Below the pieces are notes generated by a model. It was not told the origin of the DNA. It worked only from the letters and a program-made list of their open reading frames with translations, and ran no database searches. This document shows positions 43,500 through 54,575 of a stretch of 64,000 nt of DNA, in pieces. Origin of the DNA: Romanomermis culicivorax. Taxonomy: Eukaryota > Nematoda > Enoplea > Mermithida > Mermithidae. The DNA lies in NCBI GenBank assembly GCA_963922205.1, contig CAWUHX010000004.1, positions 1,178,001 through 1,242,000 of the forward strand, read 5' to 3'. A program made the position numbers and the translations under genes. Positions within the stretch are counted from its first letter, which is position 1, and each line of letters opens with the position of its first letter.

Positions 43500-44512
43500 C
43501 AGAGGCCCCCAAGGTCGAAAATTTAGGTAGGGATAAAATCGTAAATTTTAAGGGTTGTACTTGAAATATGCCGTGACCTTTTTTTTGCTCCCAATTTTTC
43601 TGCAGAGGGGGGTGTTGTAGTACTCTAACAACAAAACAATTCTCAACTTACAAGAATGAATAATGCCCCTACTTCACGTTTTTTATGGTCAAATACCACT
43701 TACTATTTCAACCCCCTTGTTTCAGCTCCCAATCATGCAACTTGAATATAGTAATTATACGCAGAGCGGTAACACTTTGAAGATTGTTGTGCCAACTGAT
43801 TCCTGCACATTTCAAGAATTGTGCACAACATACTTTTGGAAACGTTATTTGAACCAGCATCTTCAGTAGTATGAGCTTATTCCATCACTGATAAAGGTTG
43901 GAACAGTGCTTCCAATTGAAAGTGCTGATGCTGAATGTGGCTTTAGTATTATTAATCCCATTATATTATGAACAACGAGTTTGAAACCAGGTACCACTCC
44001 TGATCCGCATCAACAGACCTGGGATGTCTCAACTCATAGCAGTAAAGTATGCCACAGCTTGGGTAGCCATATGCGCACAGAAGACCCAAAGCAAAAGCGG
44101 GAAAAAGGAAAGGAGAGCATGAAGAGGAAGAATTTTAAGAACATAATGTTTTTCTTTCCAAGGGGCAATTTTTTGATGAATCACATATACATAAGTCGTT
44201 ATTTGATCTCCCAATTATATATATAATGATTTCCTACAAGTAGTATATATTAATGTGCTGATATCCTTTCCCCAAAATTCCTATATGGCACTGAAGTTGC
44301 ATACTTCCCCATTTTCATTTGCTCAGTAAATGTGTCAAAAAGCCCAGTGAGCAATTAGCACACATAGTGAAATTTTTCTCGAATTACTATACCCTACTAA
44401 GGAGAGGATGAGGTCTACCAAAATTTTTTGCTATAGTGAGCTGTTTTTATGGGGGTAGTAAATTAATTTCCAAATCTAAGACCGGGGTAATACCTCCCCA
44501 CGGGGTGCTCTG
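43500..44512 (+). mobile_element. hAT element of the CAGAG family with a transposase C-terminal remnant
   Basis: The ends CAGAGGCCCCC and GGGGTGCTCTG flank 1,013 bp with an exact octamer TTTTGTAT (43492-43499 and 44513-44520). Around 43890-43970 the reading LIKVGTVLPIESADAECGF matches the hAT C-terminal dimerisation region. Frame breaks and the missing N-terminus make it non-functional. It links the small CAGAG MITEs (15982, 16907, 51380) to a hAT parent. Confidence 0.75.
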
Positions 44513-44529
44513 TTTTGTATCTAAAACAG

Positions 44530-45090
44530 GCTTGCTGTTCAATTCTCACTTACAACTTAACAATCCTGACTTACAACTTACAAAATGAACAATGCCCCTA
44601 CTTAACGCTTTTCACAGTCAAAAAACATTTACTATTCAAACCCCATATGTCAGCTCCCAATCATGCAATTTGGATGTACTAATTATATGCAGGAAATGGT
44701 CAGACTTGTGTCAACCGATTCCTCCAGATTTCAAAAATCGGGCACAACATATTTTTTGAAACATTATTTGGACCAGCATCATCAGGAGCATGAGCGCATT
44801 CAATCGCTAATAATGGTAGCAACAGTGTTTCCAATTGAAAAAGCTGATGCCGAATGGGGCTTTAATATCATTAATCACAATTAATTATGAATCACGAGTT
44901 TGAAGCCAAGTACCATTCCTGCACTCATAAGCATCCGCATCAACAGACCTCGCATGTCTCAACACCAAGCAGGAAAGTTTGCCACAGCTTGGGTGGAGAA
45001 ATAATCATATGTGTACAGAAGACCCAATGCAGAAACAATACAAATTACCATGTTGAGTTTGTAATGGGGAATCCAATATAATGCGCCAAT
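44530..45090 (+). pseudogene. Second hAT transposase C-terminal remnant (duplicate of 43.6-44.1 kb)
   Basis: It runs parallel to 43620-44090. The frame 44663-44884 reads FLKHYLDQHHQEHERIQSL and then VFPIEKADAEWGFNIIN, again the hAT dimerisation signature. There is no separate TIR, so it looks like a tandem duplication of the internal part of the neighbouring element. Confidence 0.6.
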
Positions 45091-45109
45091 ACAAATAAAT
45101 AAAAAAATA

Positions 45110-46436
45110 CAGGATGAGCTACATATCTGTGGGCAATTTTAATTTTTTGTAAAATGCAGAGTTTTTGTTTAAACAAGACAAGACTTTTACAAAGTCTAGA
45201 GCAGCCATTGTAATTTTATCTGTAAAATTTTTGTGATTGAATTTTGCATATTTCCGGAATTACATCACTTTGTTTATGGCCTACTTCATTTTGGGGCATG
45301 CAAAAGTTGCATCTTGGTTTAAATGGATTAATTTCGAACTGAATTTTGCTATGATTCACCAACAGCTAATAGCATTCACAAGCTCCTAATTGAAACTGGA
45401 TCCGTTTGTAACGTGAAAAGGAAGAGTAGTCACATGGTCAATTCCGCTGAAAATTTGAATCATGTGCAGGAACATTTCACAGAAGATTCACATTCTTCAA
45501 CTCGGCGGGCTCCAAATTCACTTGGAATCAGGCAAACAACCATTCGACAGATTTTAAAGGATTTAAAATGGCATCCTTATGAAATTCAAGTGGTGCAAAA
45601 AATTACGGACCAAGATAAAGGAAACAGATTAGAATTTTCCCAAGATGAAATTGAAGGAATGGACAACAATGAATATCATCTTGTCAATTTGTTATTTTCA
45701 GACGAGGCACACTTTCATTTGGATGGTGGTGTTAACAGGCATAATCACCATTATTGGTCCCCTACTAATCCTCAGTGAATCACTGAAAAAGGGTTGCATT
45801 CGCCCAGAATAATGTCATGGGTTGCAATTGATCACAATGGTTTTATTGGTCCATTTTTCTTTGATGAAACTGTCAACAGTGATCATTATTTGGACATGCT
45901 TCAGCACCAATTATATCCTGATTTACAAAAGCGACAGCTAGAAGATTCCATTCCTTTTATGCATGATGATGCTCCCCCCTCATTGGGGTCGGTCTGTTTG
46001 TGATTGGTTAAATCAACAGTTTCCAGCACCTTGGATTGGTTGTGGTTCGCCCAACATGCCATGGCTGCCAAGATCCCCTGATTTGACACCCTGCGATGTT
46101 TTCCTCTGGGGGCTTCATTAAGTCGAAAGTTTATACCACTCGTCGAGCTAACATTTAACAGCTTAAGGATCACATTATTGCTGCTTTTAGAGAGGTTACT
46201 GTTGAAATGTGTGTAAAAGTTATATTGGAATATTGACAAAGTTTGTACAAAATCATTGAAACTCATGGTGCACATATCAAAATGTATGGTTAAACTCATA
46301 GTTGTGCTATTAATATGGAATTTTGGGAATGAAAACTTAGATGAATAAAGAGTATTTGTACAAAGTTTCATGGCAATATTTCATAAACTGATGAATCTTT
46401 GCAAAAATAAAATTGTACATAGATAAGTGGCTCATA
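45110..46436 (+). pseudogene. Tc1/mariner-superfamily transposase pseudogene
   Basis: The reading has LFSDEAHFHLDGGVNRHNHH (first Asp near 45700), FMHDDAPP (near 45960) and, one frame over, PWLPRSPDLTPCDVFLWG (near 46080). These are the three catalytic blocks of a Tc1/mariner transposase; the last two Asp are about 42 residues apart. Lesions are a TGA where Trp is expected (45776), a frameshift near 45975, TAA near 46119 and more shifts after. Imperfect terminal inverted repeats (ATGAGCTACATATCT on the left, AGATAAGTGGCTCAT on the right) bound the unit, probably with TA duplications. Confidence 0.8.
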
Positions 46437-47128
46437 GACCATTGGGCGATGCATAAAATTGAATCAAAACACATAATGAAAAATAACCAAAAATACACGA
46501 AACACTAGCAACTTGAATCTATGTAAATTTTGTACTTCAGCCACCTTCGCTGCATCCACCACCTGTGCACTGACCCGGGAAGTTGAACATGTGCACCTAC
46601 AGTAACCCAAACATAGCACGGTTCAGTGTTTTTTCTGCGTCATAATTGGTTTTTTTTATTTCAATCCAATTTTGCAATCTTAAATCTAATGTAATTCAAA
46701 AACTTTTTCGCAACACATGTGACACTTGCTCTTGGCTGAAGAATAGAATTTGAAGAAGCAAAATACAATTTTTATTGCCGGAATTTTTTGTCAAATATTT
46801 TTATGGACTGGCTTCAGTTAAGTATGATATTCTACTTTACAGAAAATAACAGTTCATTTACATCCAAATAAGAATAATAATACGCATTAATTTGTTTCAA
46901 CATCTGGAGTAGATAATAAACCTGCATCAAATGCCAAATTTTTTTCTTGAGTTGTTCTCTTTATTGCTGTTGCCAACAAGAGAAAAAATGTAATCAGGTT
47001 GTGTCTGATTTATATGAAGTTTTTTCAGCATGCATTTAAGGAAAACAGTACAGTTCCTGGAAAAATTTTCAATCATGATTCAACAGCAAAGTTTTTCATG
47101 ATGCTTTGACCATGCTGTAAAGGTTATT
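46437..47128. other. No feature recognised
   Basis: AT-rich spacer between the mariner remnant and the 3' end of the phospholipase gene. Confidence 0.3.
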
Positions 47129-50100
47129 TCATCCACGAGATCTGCATTGTTTGAACCATCTAAACTGATCAGCATTTTCTCGCAAGCAATAAGCCAATTC
47201 AACGTCACATTGGCAGATGCAATTATTACAATCACTTTGTCTTTCTGAAAAAGAGAGAGCATAGCAAAGCTTTACATGGAAAATATAGTTACAGTAAGAC
47301 GTTAAACATCTATATGGTTAACTGACTTTTGCATAGGGCACGCTTTGTACGTATGTCACACATAACGCTGTAGAAAGCAATATGGGAATAGCAACGTAGG
47401 CCGAATAAACCCCTTTTGTCATGACACTTGTCATAACAGTTGTCATGCGTTTGGCAACATCTGAAATATTGAAAATATGAAGGTAAAAAATGAAGAGTGT
47501 CTTAGATATTGGACAAAATGAATATTGAGTATAAATGGCATGGAAATTATATAGAATTTTTGGAGTGAAAATAAATTTGAAAAATAGGATGCAGCCAGTA
47601 GTTGAACCTGAGTTACCAGCGTTCCAGGCTGATGTCCTCACCACAACACCACACCACACCATGAGGTGAACCCAGATTAAGGTGCTCCCGCAGGCTACGA
47701 TTTTTTAGCATACAACTCCAATGCTTGGTGTTCATGAACCTAGGACCCTCAGTAACTTCATTGATCAGTAGTTCAAAGCAGCAGGTATGCTGCTACTTGT
47801 CAAAGGTCCTAGGTTCACACCCACCAAGCATTGGAGTTGTATGCTAAAAAATCGTAGCCTAGGGAAGCACCTTAATCTGGGTTCACCTCATGGTGTGGTG
47901 GTCTAGTGGTGAGGACATCAGCCCCGAATGCTGGTAACGCAGGTTTGACTCCTAGCTGCACCCTATTTTTCTTAAAATGGCATATTTCAGAACAAGTACA
48001 GACTCTACTGGAACAGTACACTTCAAGTCATGTCTGAATCTGGGAGCTGTTGTATAAACATATGCAAGCCAACTTCAAGTTGCTAAAAGTGTTAGATATT
48101 CCACAAGCTGAATCTCAAAAACTTTATTTCGAGCATTTTGTGAAAGTTCCATAAACCACGATAACCTAAGCAATTTCATCCAAAAAATGGTTTACTTTCA
48201 TAGCAGTGATATACTCGTCTCTGTTCTGCTTCTTGGTGAATATATATTTCAAGCCAAATAATTAGTACAGGAATGATTTCACAGGTATGACGAGAATTTC
48301 AAACCTTTAGTAACTAGAAGTTAACCATATAAAAATTCACTTCATAGATCATACAGATTTTATATGCAATTTGTAGTGACCATAGTCAAATTACATTAAA
48401 ATGATAGACACAGTAATGATACAAAAAAGTATGTTTAATTTGACACATAAGTTGCAAATACTGACAAACGTTCTACTGTAGAAAAATGCCCAATTTCTTT
48501 ATGGCAAATGGACTCGGATAGATATGCGTAGACACATGATTGCTACCAGGAGTATTTTTACAATTGACCAGTGACTTGAAAAAAATTTTCAATTGTTCTT
48601 TCAGCTGCTCATGCACGAGAAAATTGTTTTTTATTTATCACAATAATGAACTTGAACCCTTAATCAATTTTACTTTTTATTTTTCTAAATTTTGAGTTTT
48701 GATGAGTTTGAATAACAAATTTATTATAAGTAATTATACTAAGGATTAAATTAACAATTAAATAAAATGGAATTAACAATTGAATTAAATTTAATTAGCA
48801 GTTAAATCGAAAAAATCAACAGTTGAATCAAGTAAAATTTACGCTGAAACCAAATTAACAATTAGACTAAATTCCCCATTAAATAAAAATTCACAATTGA
48901 ATTAAACTAACAATTGAATTAAATAAACAATTAAATCGAATAACCAATTATTTTAAATAACCAACTAAATTAAGTTAACAATTAATTAACTTAAAAATTA
49001 AATTAAAAATTAAATTACATCAACAATTAAATTACGTTAACAATTAAATTAAATTAAAAATTAAATTAAATTAACAATTGAATTAAATTAACAATTAAAT
49101 TAAATTAACAATTAAATTAAAAATTAAATTAACAATTATATTGAAAATTAAATTATTAATTAAATCAACAGTTAAATTAACAATTAAATTAACAATTGAA
49201 TTAACGATTAAATTAACAATTAAGATAACATATAAACTAACAATTAAATCAACATTTAAATTATCTATCGAAATAACAATTAAATAAACAATTAAATTAA
49301 CAGTTGAATTAACAATCAAATTAACAATTAAATCAACAATTAAATTAACAATTAAATTAACAATTGAATTAATGATTAAATTAGTAATTAAATTCACATA
49401 TAAATTAACAATTAAATTAACAATTAAATCAACGATTAAATCAACAATTAGATTAACAGTTAAACTAAAAATTAGATTAACAATTAAATTAACAATTAAA
49501 TCAACGATTAAATCAACAATTAGATTAACAGTTAAACTAAAAATTAGATTAACAATTAAATTAACAATTAAACTGACAATTAGATTAACAATTTAATCAA
49601 CAATGAACAATTAATTTAATAATTAAAGTGACAATTAGATTAACAATTTAATCAACAGTGAACAATTAATCTAACAATTAAATTAACGATCACAATCGAA
49701 AAATTAATAATAAATAAATCAAAATTCAAAAACAAACAGATTAATTGAGTCAAAATCAAAAAAATGAATAACAAATAAACTAAAACTCAAAAATGAATAA
49801 AAAAATTCAATTTTCAAAGAAGAATAGAATTAATTTAATCACAACCAAAAAATTGGTAATAAATACATTAAAGTTCAAAAATGAATAAAATTAATGGAAT
49901 CACAATCAAAAAATTGGTAATAAATATACTCAAACATAAATAAATTTAATTGGGATAAAAAAATTTTAGGCAAAAACTTAAATTAACAATTCTAGTAGGA
50001 AACTATATAAAAACAATATATATGTTTTTATATTAGATGTCTTTGAGAACTGTAACACGATATCTGCTTAGCACTGAAAGACTATATCTGCTTGGAATCG

Positions 50101-50744
50101 AGCAGCTTTCTGATGGGTGAATTTGAATACCATATAAAAGAGGTCTAATTCGATACCTTACACCTCCACAGTAGTATGTTAAATACAAATACAGAAGTTG
50201 GGAATGTTGGGGTTATAGAGTTTTTGGCACCTGTCTATGGCATCTACTGGAGTACCACGACCGCCAATACCACAATAACAACCATAGCCATTGAATTTGA
50301 TGAATGAGATGATCAAAGGAAATTTGTGATCATGGGTGCAATCGATGACCCGACCGAGGCTGTAAACATTTCCTGAATTAATGGGTTTATTAATTAAATG
50401 ATAAAAACGGAATGAAAATAGTATTTGGTATTTAATTTTCTGCTGTACTATATGTCACTTAGAGTTAAAAATTTGACAGATATTCAGCTTCTTTAAGTTT
50501 TTTTTGAGTGAAAAAATTTTTAACAAAAATTTTTTCTAAACCACCCAGATGACACTGTTAATTTTTGCCACTTTTCAAATAACAAATATTTTATGAAAAA
50601 CAATCGACATTTACAAGTCTTTTACACTTCAGTTTTGGGATGCATTACAAATATTTTACTTTGTCGGGCTCGACTCAAATAACTGAAGTTGGCGTTTATT
50701 ATTTGAATAATAAGAAAGCAAAAAGCCAGAATTTTGAAAATCAT
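47129..50744 (-). CDS. Secreted phospholipase A2, four exons (50744-50660, 50372-50231, 47460-47327, 47244-47129)
   Basis: Assembled from short exons; total 477 nt, 158 residues. Exon 1 encodes a signal peptide ([18 protein letters not shown]) and ends in phase 1. Exon 2 carries the calcium loop [19 protein letters not shown]. Exon 3 begins inside [12 protein letters not shown], the catalytic His/Asp motif (H81, D82). Exon 4 has [10 protein letters not shown] with the second catalytic Asp (D134) and stops at 47129. All three junctions keep phase (1, 2, 1) with acceptors ATTCAG, TTTCAG and TTTCAG and GT donors. The length, Cys-rich body and motif order fit secretory PLA2, which hydrolyses the sn-2 ester of phospholipids with Ca2+. 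Intron 2 (2.8 kb) holds tRNA-derived inverted repeats and an AT minisatellite. No lesion was seen. Donor GTGCC (exon 2) is weak. Confidence 0.9.
47587..47963. repeat. Two tRNA-derived SINE copies in inverted orientation (foldback)
   Basis: Arms 47587-47747 and 47805-47963 are inverted repeats of about 160 bp. The right arm starts with a tRNA-like head: GGTGGTCTAGTGGTGAGGAC (A box, close to tRNA-Glu) at 47898-47917 and GGTTTGACTCC (B box) at 47942-47952. The left arm is the same on the minus strand. It lies in PLA2 intron 2, on either side of a 57-bp spacer, so the intron RNA could form a long hairpin. Confidence 0.72.
48740..49700. repeat. AT-rich minisatellite, 12-bp unit AACAATTAAATT
   Basis: About 1 kb of AACAATTAAATT and variants. 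A higher-order 72-bp unit is duplicated at about 49429-49500 and 49501-49572. The long low-complexity frames on both strands here follow from the repeat and are not genes. It lies in PLA2 intron 2. Confidence 0.85.
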
Positions 50745-51379
50745 GGTAAACTCAAAAAGTGTTTTAATGGATAATAAAACTGTTTCTGGAGGCGATTAGT
50801 GAAGCAATTTATTTATTATTCAATTATATAATTGAAGCACAATCATGGAAACTTGATGTATTTTCACATTAGAGCAGCACTGGAAAGCCAAGCATTTTCT
50901 CATGATGAAAGTGGTAAACTTAAGCAAATAAAAGGTATATGAATTTTTATGACTGTGAGTACATAATTTATGATTTTCTATGCAGAATAATTTCATGGAG
51001 GATGACTGGCCATCTTCATGAGATTCTAATAACACAAATTATTGACACCACGAACTATTGATTTTCAATATCAAGGCTTTCCAACTTAATTCAAATTTGC
51101 AAAAATTAGTAGTAAAAGCTTGAAGTAAACAATTCTGATCACACAAGTATAAATTTCGATCATTTTCCATTTACAAATCTACAAGTCTATAGTTGAGAGG
51201 GATTTGTTTATCATACTGAACAGAGTCTTACAAAAGAGCATAATGTATTTCTTCACAATAATAATTCAAATCATGTTGTATCCTGGAACAGAAATGAGAG
51301 CACCTCTGTGAATGAATGGATTGAACAGCGTTTTGAGAGTTAGTAAGTGGTTATACATGCCTGTACAGAGGGTACACAA

Positions 51380-51560
51380 CAGAGGTCCCTAATGTCAGAT
51401 TTTTCCAGTAGGGGTAAAATTGAAAAATTGTGAGGGTAGTGTAGCTGAATGTCCACTAAACACGTCATTTTGTTTGAAAAATTCGGCAGCCAGTGATCGA
51501 TTGTAAGGACATTAGGTAGGGGTAATACCCGTCTCATACACTTCCCCATGGGGCACTCTG
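51380..51560 (+). mobile_element. hAT-like MITE, CAGAG family
   Basis: The ends are CAGAGGTCCC and GGGGCACTCTG, 181 bp. The octamer GTACACAA is exact at 51372-51379 and 51561-51568. It contains GGGGTAATACCC. Confidence 0.85.
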
Positions 51561-51827
51561 GTACACAAAACATATGCACGTTCTAAGTATAGGCTTCAAA
51601 GATGCCAGTGTGGGTTGGTACAGGGGGTGTAGAAAGTTTGGGTTAGTATGAATTCTATGGGATTCGTATAACATGTAGTGTGATACAAAGGATCTACGAT
51701 CTGTTCCCAAGTGAGTGAATTCCCAGGTGAGCGAAGTTTCAATTGGCCGATATCAAATGAGCAATCGTGAGTGCAATAATACTTTCCTAATATTTTCCTT
51801 CCTTACCTTATATGTTTATTTGTATGC

Positions 51828-52460
51828 GTTGAGGCAACCTGTTTCTGCTACTCAGGGCTTCATTAAAAGTTAGGTTTGGTCCGGGACTTGGACCCTGGAC
51901 CTTGCCACTGCCGTCTGCATGTCCTAACCAACTGAGCCAACTGAGCAACAGGAAAGGTACTCTCTTTTTGCAACAATTCGTAGTTGAGATGGCTGCTATG
52001 ACCACACCCTACATCCCTCAACCATGGAGTTTGACAGACCATCAAGGGCCATCAGTGTTGAGGCAACCTTTTTCCACTACTCCGGGCTTCAGCAAAAGTT
52101 AAGCTCGGTTCAGGACCTGAACCCAGGACCTTGTGGCTACTGTCCGCACCCCCTAACCAACTGAGCCAACCAGGCAGCGGGAAAGGTGCTCTCTTTTTGC
52201 AAAAATTTGTAGTTGAGGTGGTTGCTGTGACCACTCTCAACATCCCTCCACAGTCGAGTTTGATGGACCATCAAGGACCACCAGCATTGAGGCAACCTGT
52301 TTCCACTACTCAGGGCTTCAGTAAAAGTTGGGCTCAGTCTGGGACTTGAATGCAGGACCTTGCAGCTACCATCGGCACACTCCAACCAAGCAACAGGAAT
52401 GGTGGTCTCTTTTTGCAGCAATTCATAGTTGAGGTGGCTGCTTTGGCCACTCTCAACATG
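51828..52460 (-). repeat. tRNA-derived repeat in a 229-bp tandem array (about 2.75 units)
   Basis: Units start at 51828, 52057 and 52286, exactly 229 bp apart. Each holds, on the minus strand, a tRNA-like head with an A box (TTGGCTCAGTTGGTTAGGAC in the first unit) and a B box (GGGTCCAAGTCCC). This is a pol III-type SINE head caught in a tandem array. The anticodon arm is degenerate, so these are not functional tRNA genes. Confidence 0.72.
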
Positions 52461-53150
52461 TGTATTTCTTTTTTAATTTGTTTTCTGGGTGTATTGTTAA
52501 TGTTTTCGTTTATGTATGTTTTAATGTTTTCATCTTTTTTATCTGTTTTCTTTCATTTTCGTTTTTCTTGTCACCTACTTTTTTCTTTTTTTTCTCATGA
52601 AACAATACCTTATAAGTCGTCATTTCAAGTAGCCATAGTTTCCTGTATAATTCTTGTACAGTTCAACATGCTTGAGTCTTTCATCATTGTAAGTGTGGAA
52701 ATCTTCATAAAAACATAAACAAAAGAACGCTGGGAGAAACAAAACATCAAGAGAAATTAACCATCAACAAAAAAGAGGACATTAAAAATAAGTGAAAATA
52801 GGTGGAAAAGTATTAGAAAAAGAAAGAGAACATAAAACAATTGACAAAAAAGAAGAAGCAACATAGAGAAAGCAGCAAGAAAGAAAAAGCACGCCGAATT
52901 GTATAAGAATTATAAGGAAGATTTTATTTATTAAAAAAGACAATTCGTATTATGTTGTCTCATGAGCAAAAAAGAAAAAGTAGCTGAAAAGAAAAACGAA
53001 AATGAAAGAAAGCAGAGACAAAATATGAAAACCTAAATCATACAGAAACAAAAACATCAAAAATGCACACAAAAGAGAAAGAAAAAATAAATACACACAA
53101 AGATGGAAGAAAACAAGAAATACACACAAAGAAAAATATAAGGTGAAGAA
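52455..53150. repeat. T-rich/A-rich imperfect inverted repeat
   Basis: 52455-52600 (T-rich) and 52955-53150 (A-rich) are roughly reverse complements, sharing CTCATGA and 'CTTTCATTTTCGTTTTTC'. No precise ends were found. Confidence 0.4.
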
Positions 53151-53204
53151 GATAGACATGAAGAAAGTTTCATTAAATCCTCGATTGCTCCTTGGAATCT
53201 TCAC

Positions 53205-53332
53205 TCCTTTGGGAATTCGCTCAATTGGGAATTTAGTCAATTGGGAAATCACTCAATCAGGAATCATCCATTTGGGAATTGCTCACTTGAGAATTGCTCA
53301 CTTGGGAATCACTCACATGAGAATACCCCAAA
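53205..53332 (+). repeat. Tandem array, 17-18 bp unit GGGAATTGCTCACTT
   Basis: About seven variants of GGGAAT(T/C)(G/A)CTCA(C/A)TT. A related pair in reverse orientation is at about 51713-51735. Confidence 0.6.
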
Positions 53333-53848
53333 TGCAGAGGGTACAATGATGCTTCAAGGTGCTTCTTGGAAAGTAGGGCAACTTGACTTTATTCAGAGTT
53401 TAAAAATATCACGAGATTGACTGCCAGTTCACAAAAAGATTCAAAAGTTGACTCGAGGCAGAAAAAATATTGACATATGTAGAAATTTTACATTCTTAAT
53501 TGAAAAGTTTCAAAATTTCCGATAATTTTACAAATTTTGTATGTAAAACCATAAAACTTGACAGTTTTATAACAGTAGTTTTTAAAACAATTGTCTGAAT
53601 GTTTGTTGCTGCTGATTGTAATAGCTCATTTTTGCTGTCTGCTTTTTGGCCTGTACAACCACATGAAAATGGTGAAAACCTTTATTATGAAGAAGAGTAG
53701 AGAAGCAGGGTGTAGTGTACAGCATACCAATAGAACCATGCCAGAAGGTCTACATTAGGGAAACAGGATGAACATTGAAAACAAGAACATCTGAACATAA
53801 AAATTCCCTGAAGAATCACAGGGACGAAAGAAGCAGGGTAGCTGACAT

Positions 53849-54251
53849 CATACATGTAATTGAGGGGACGTGCTATGGGAACCCCCCCCCCAGAAATCCT
53901 CGACCATATGGCTAGCCATTGGGCGGCCGCCCCCAGTATTTTCCAATCCTATGGCTAGCCATAGGATAGCCCAAGGGACCCCCATACTTTTCGTCCGAAA
54001 AATGTCAATTTTCGAAAACAAATTGGTCAAAAACGTCTATTTTCTCGGCACTTCACACCATAAATACATTTTTTATCATTTTTTAGACAAAAATTACTAT
54101 TTTTTCAACTATTTTTCAGTCTTTTTTCGTGAAAAAATCGATTTTTTCCCTTCAGATACCCCTCCCCCTAAAATTTTAGGAATTACTGACCCCTGGCCCA
54201 AAAAAAGTGGACCAACCCGCCCCCAGACCTCGGGGCATTGTTACATGTATG
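53849..54251 (-). mobile_element. hAT-like MITE, CATACATGTAA family, copy 3
   Basis: The ends CATACATGTAA and TTACATGTATG are perfect 11-bp TIRs. The octamer GCTGACAT is exact at 53841-53848 and 54252-54259. It carries the palindrome CCTATGGCTAGCCATAGG near 53949 in the slot where copy 1 has GTCGCAATAGG. Confidence 0.88.
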
Positions 54252-54504
54252 GCTGACATTGCCTGAAGTGTGAATGTGCTCCAGCTTTTGAGAACACCAA
54301 AATATTGGCTTGGAAAAGCAACAACTTCAAGAGAAAAATCAGAGAGACAATGGAAATGGAAGCAGCAGGCCCTAGTAATGTAGGCATCAAAAGCATAAAA
54401 ATTGGTCATATATGGAACAGAAGTTTTGTCACATGTGCTATAAGCAGGAAAACCACTACACTACCTACCAGCATATATCGAAAATCTAGCTGTATGAAAA
54501 ATGG

Positions 54505-54575
54505 CCCAAATCACCTAGTGGATAGCGCTCTTGACTCACTAACTCAAAGCTCACAGTTCAAAGCCCACACCAGCC
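54505..54575 (+). repeat. tRNA-derived SINE head
   Basis: ATCACCTAGTGGATAGCGC resembles an A box and D arm, CTTGACTCACTAACTCAAAG an anticodon arm, and CAGTTCAAAGCCC a B box. The acceptor arm is not convincing, so this is a SINE rather than a tRNA gene. Confidence 0.5.

Noticed and set aside
47318..47662. 114-codon minus ORF as a membrane protein, and the 47080-47262 ORF beside it
   Set aside because: I first read these two as exons of a hydrophobic protein. Shifting frame gives the exact PLA2 active-site and Cys motifs with matching splice phases, so the original frames are artefacts.
47891..47963. Functional tRNA-Glu gene
   Set aside because: The D-arm matches, but the acceptor pairing is poor and the anticodon loop lacks U33. 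It is inverted-repeated with a diverged copy, so it is SINE-derived.
49095..49596. Two low-complexity ORFs of 100 and 74 codons
   Set aside because: They are translation of the AACAATTAAATT minisatellite.
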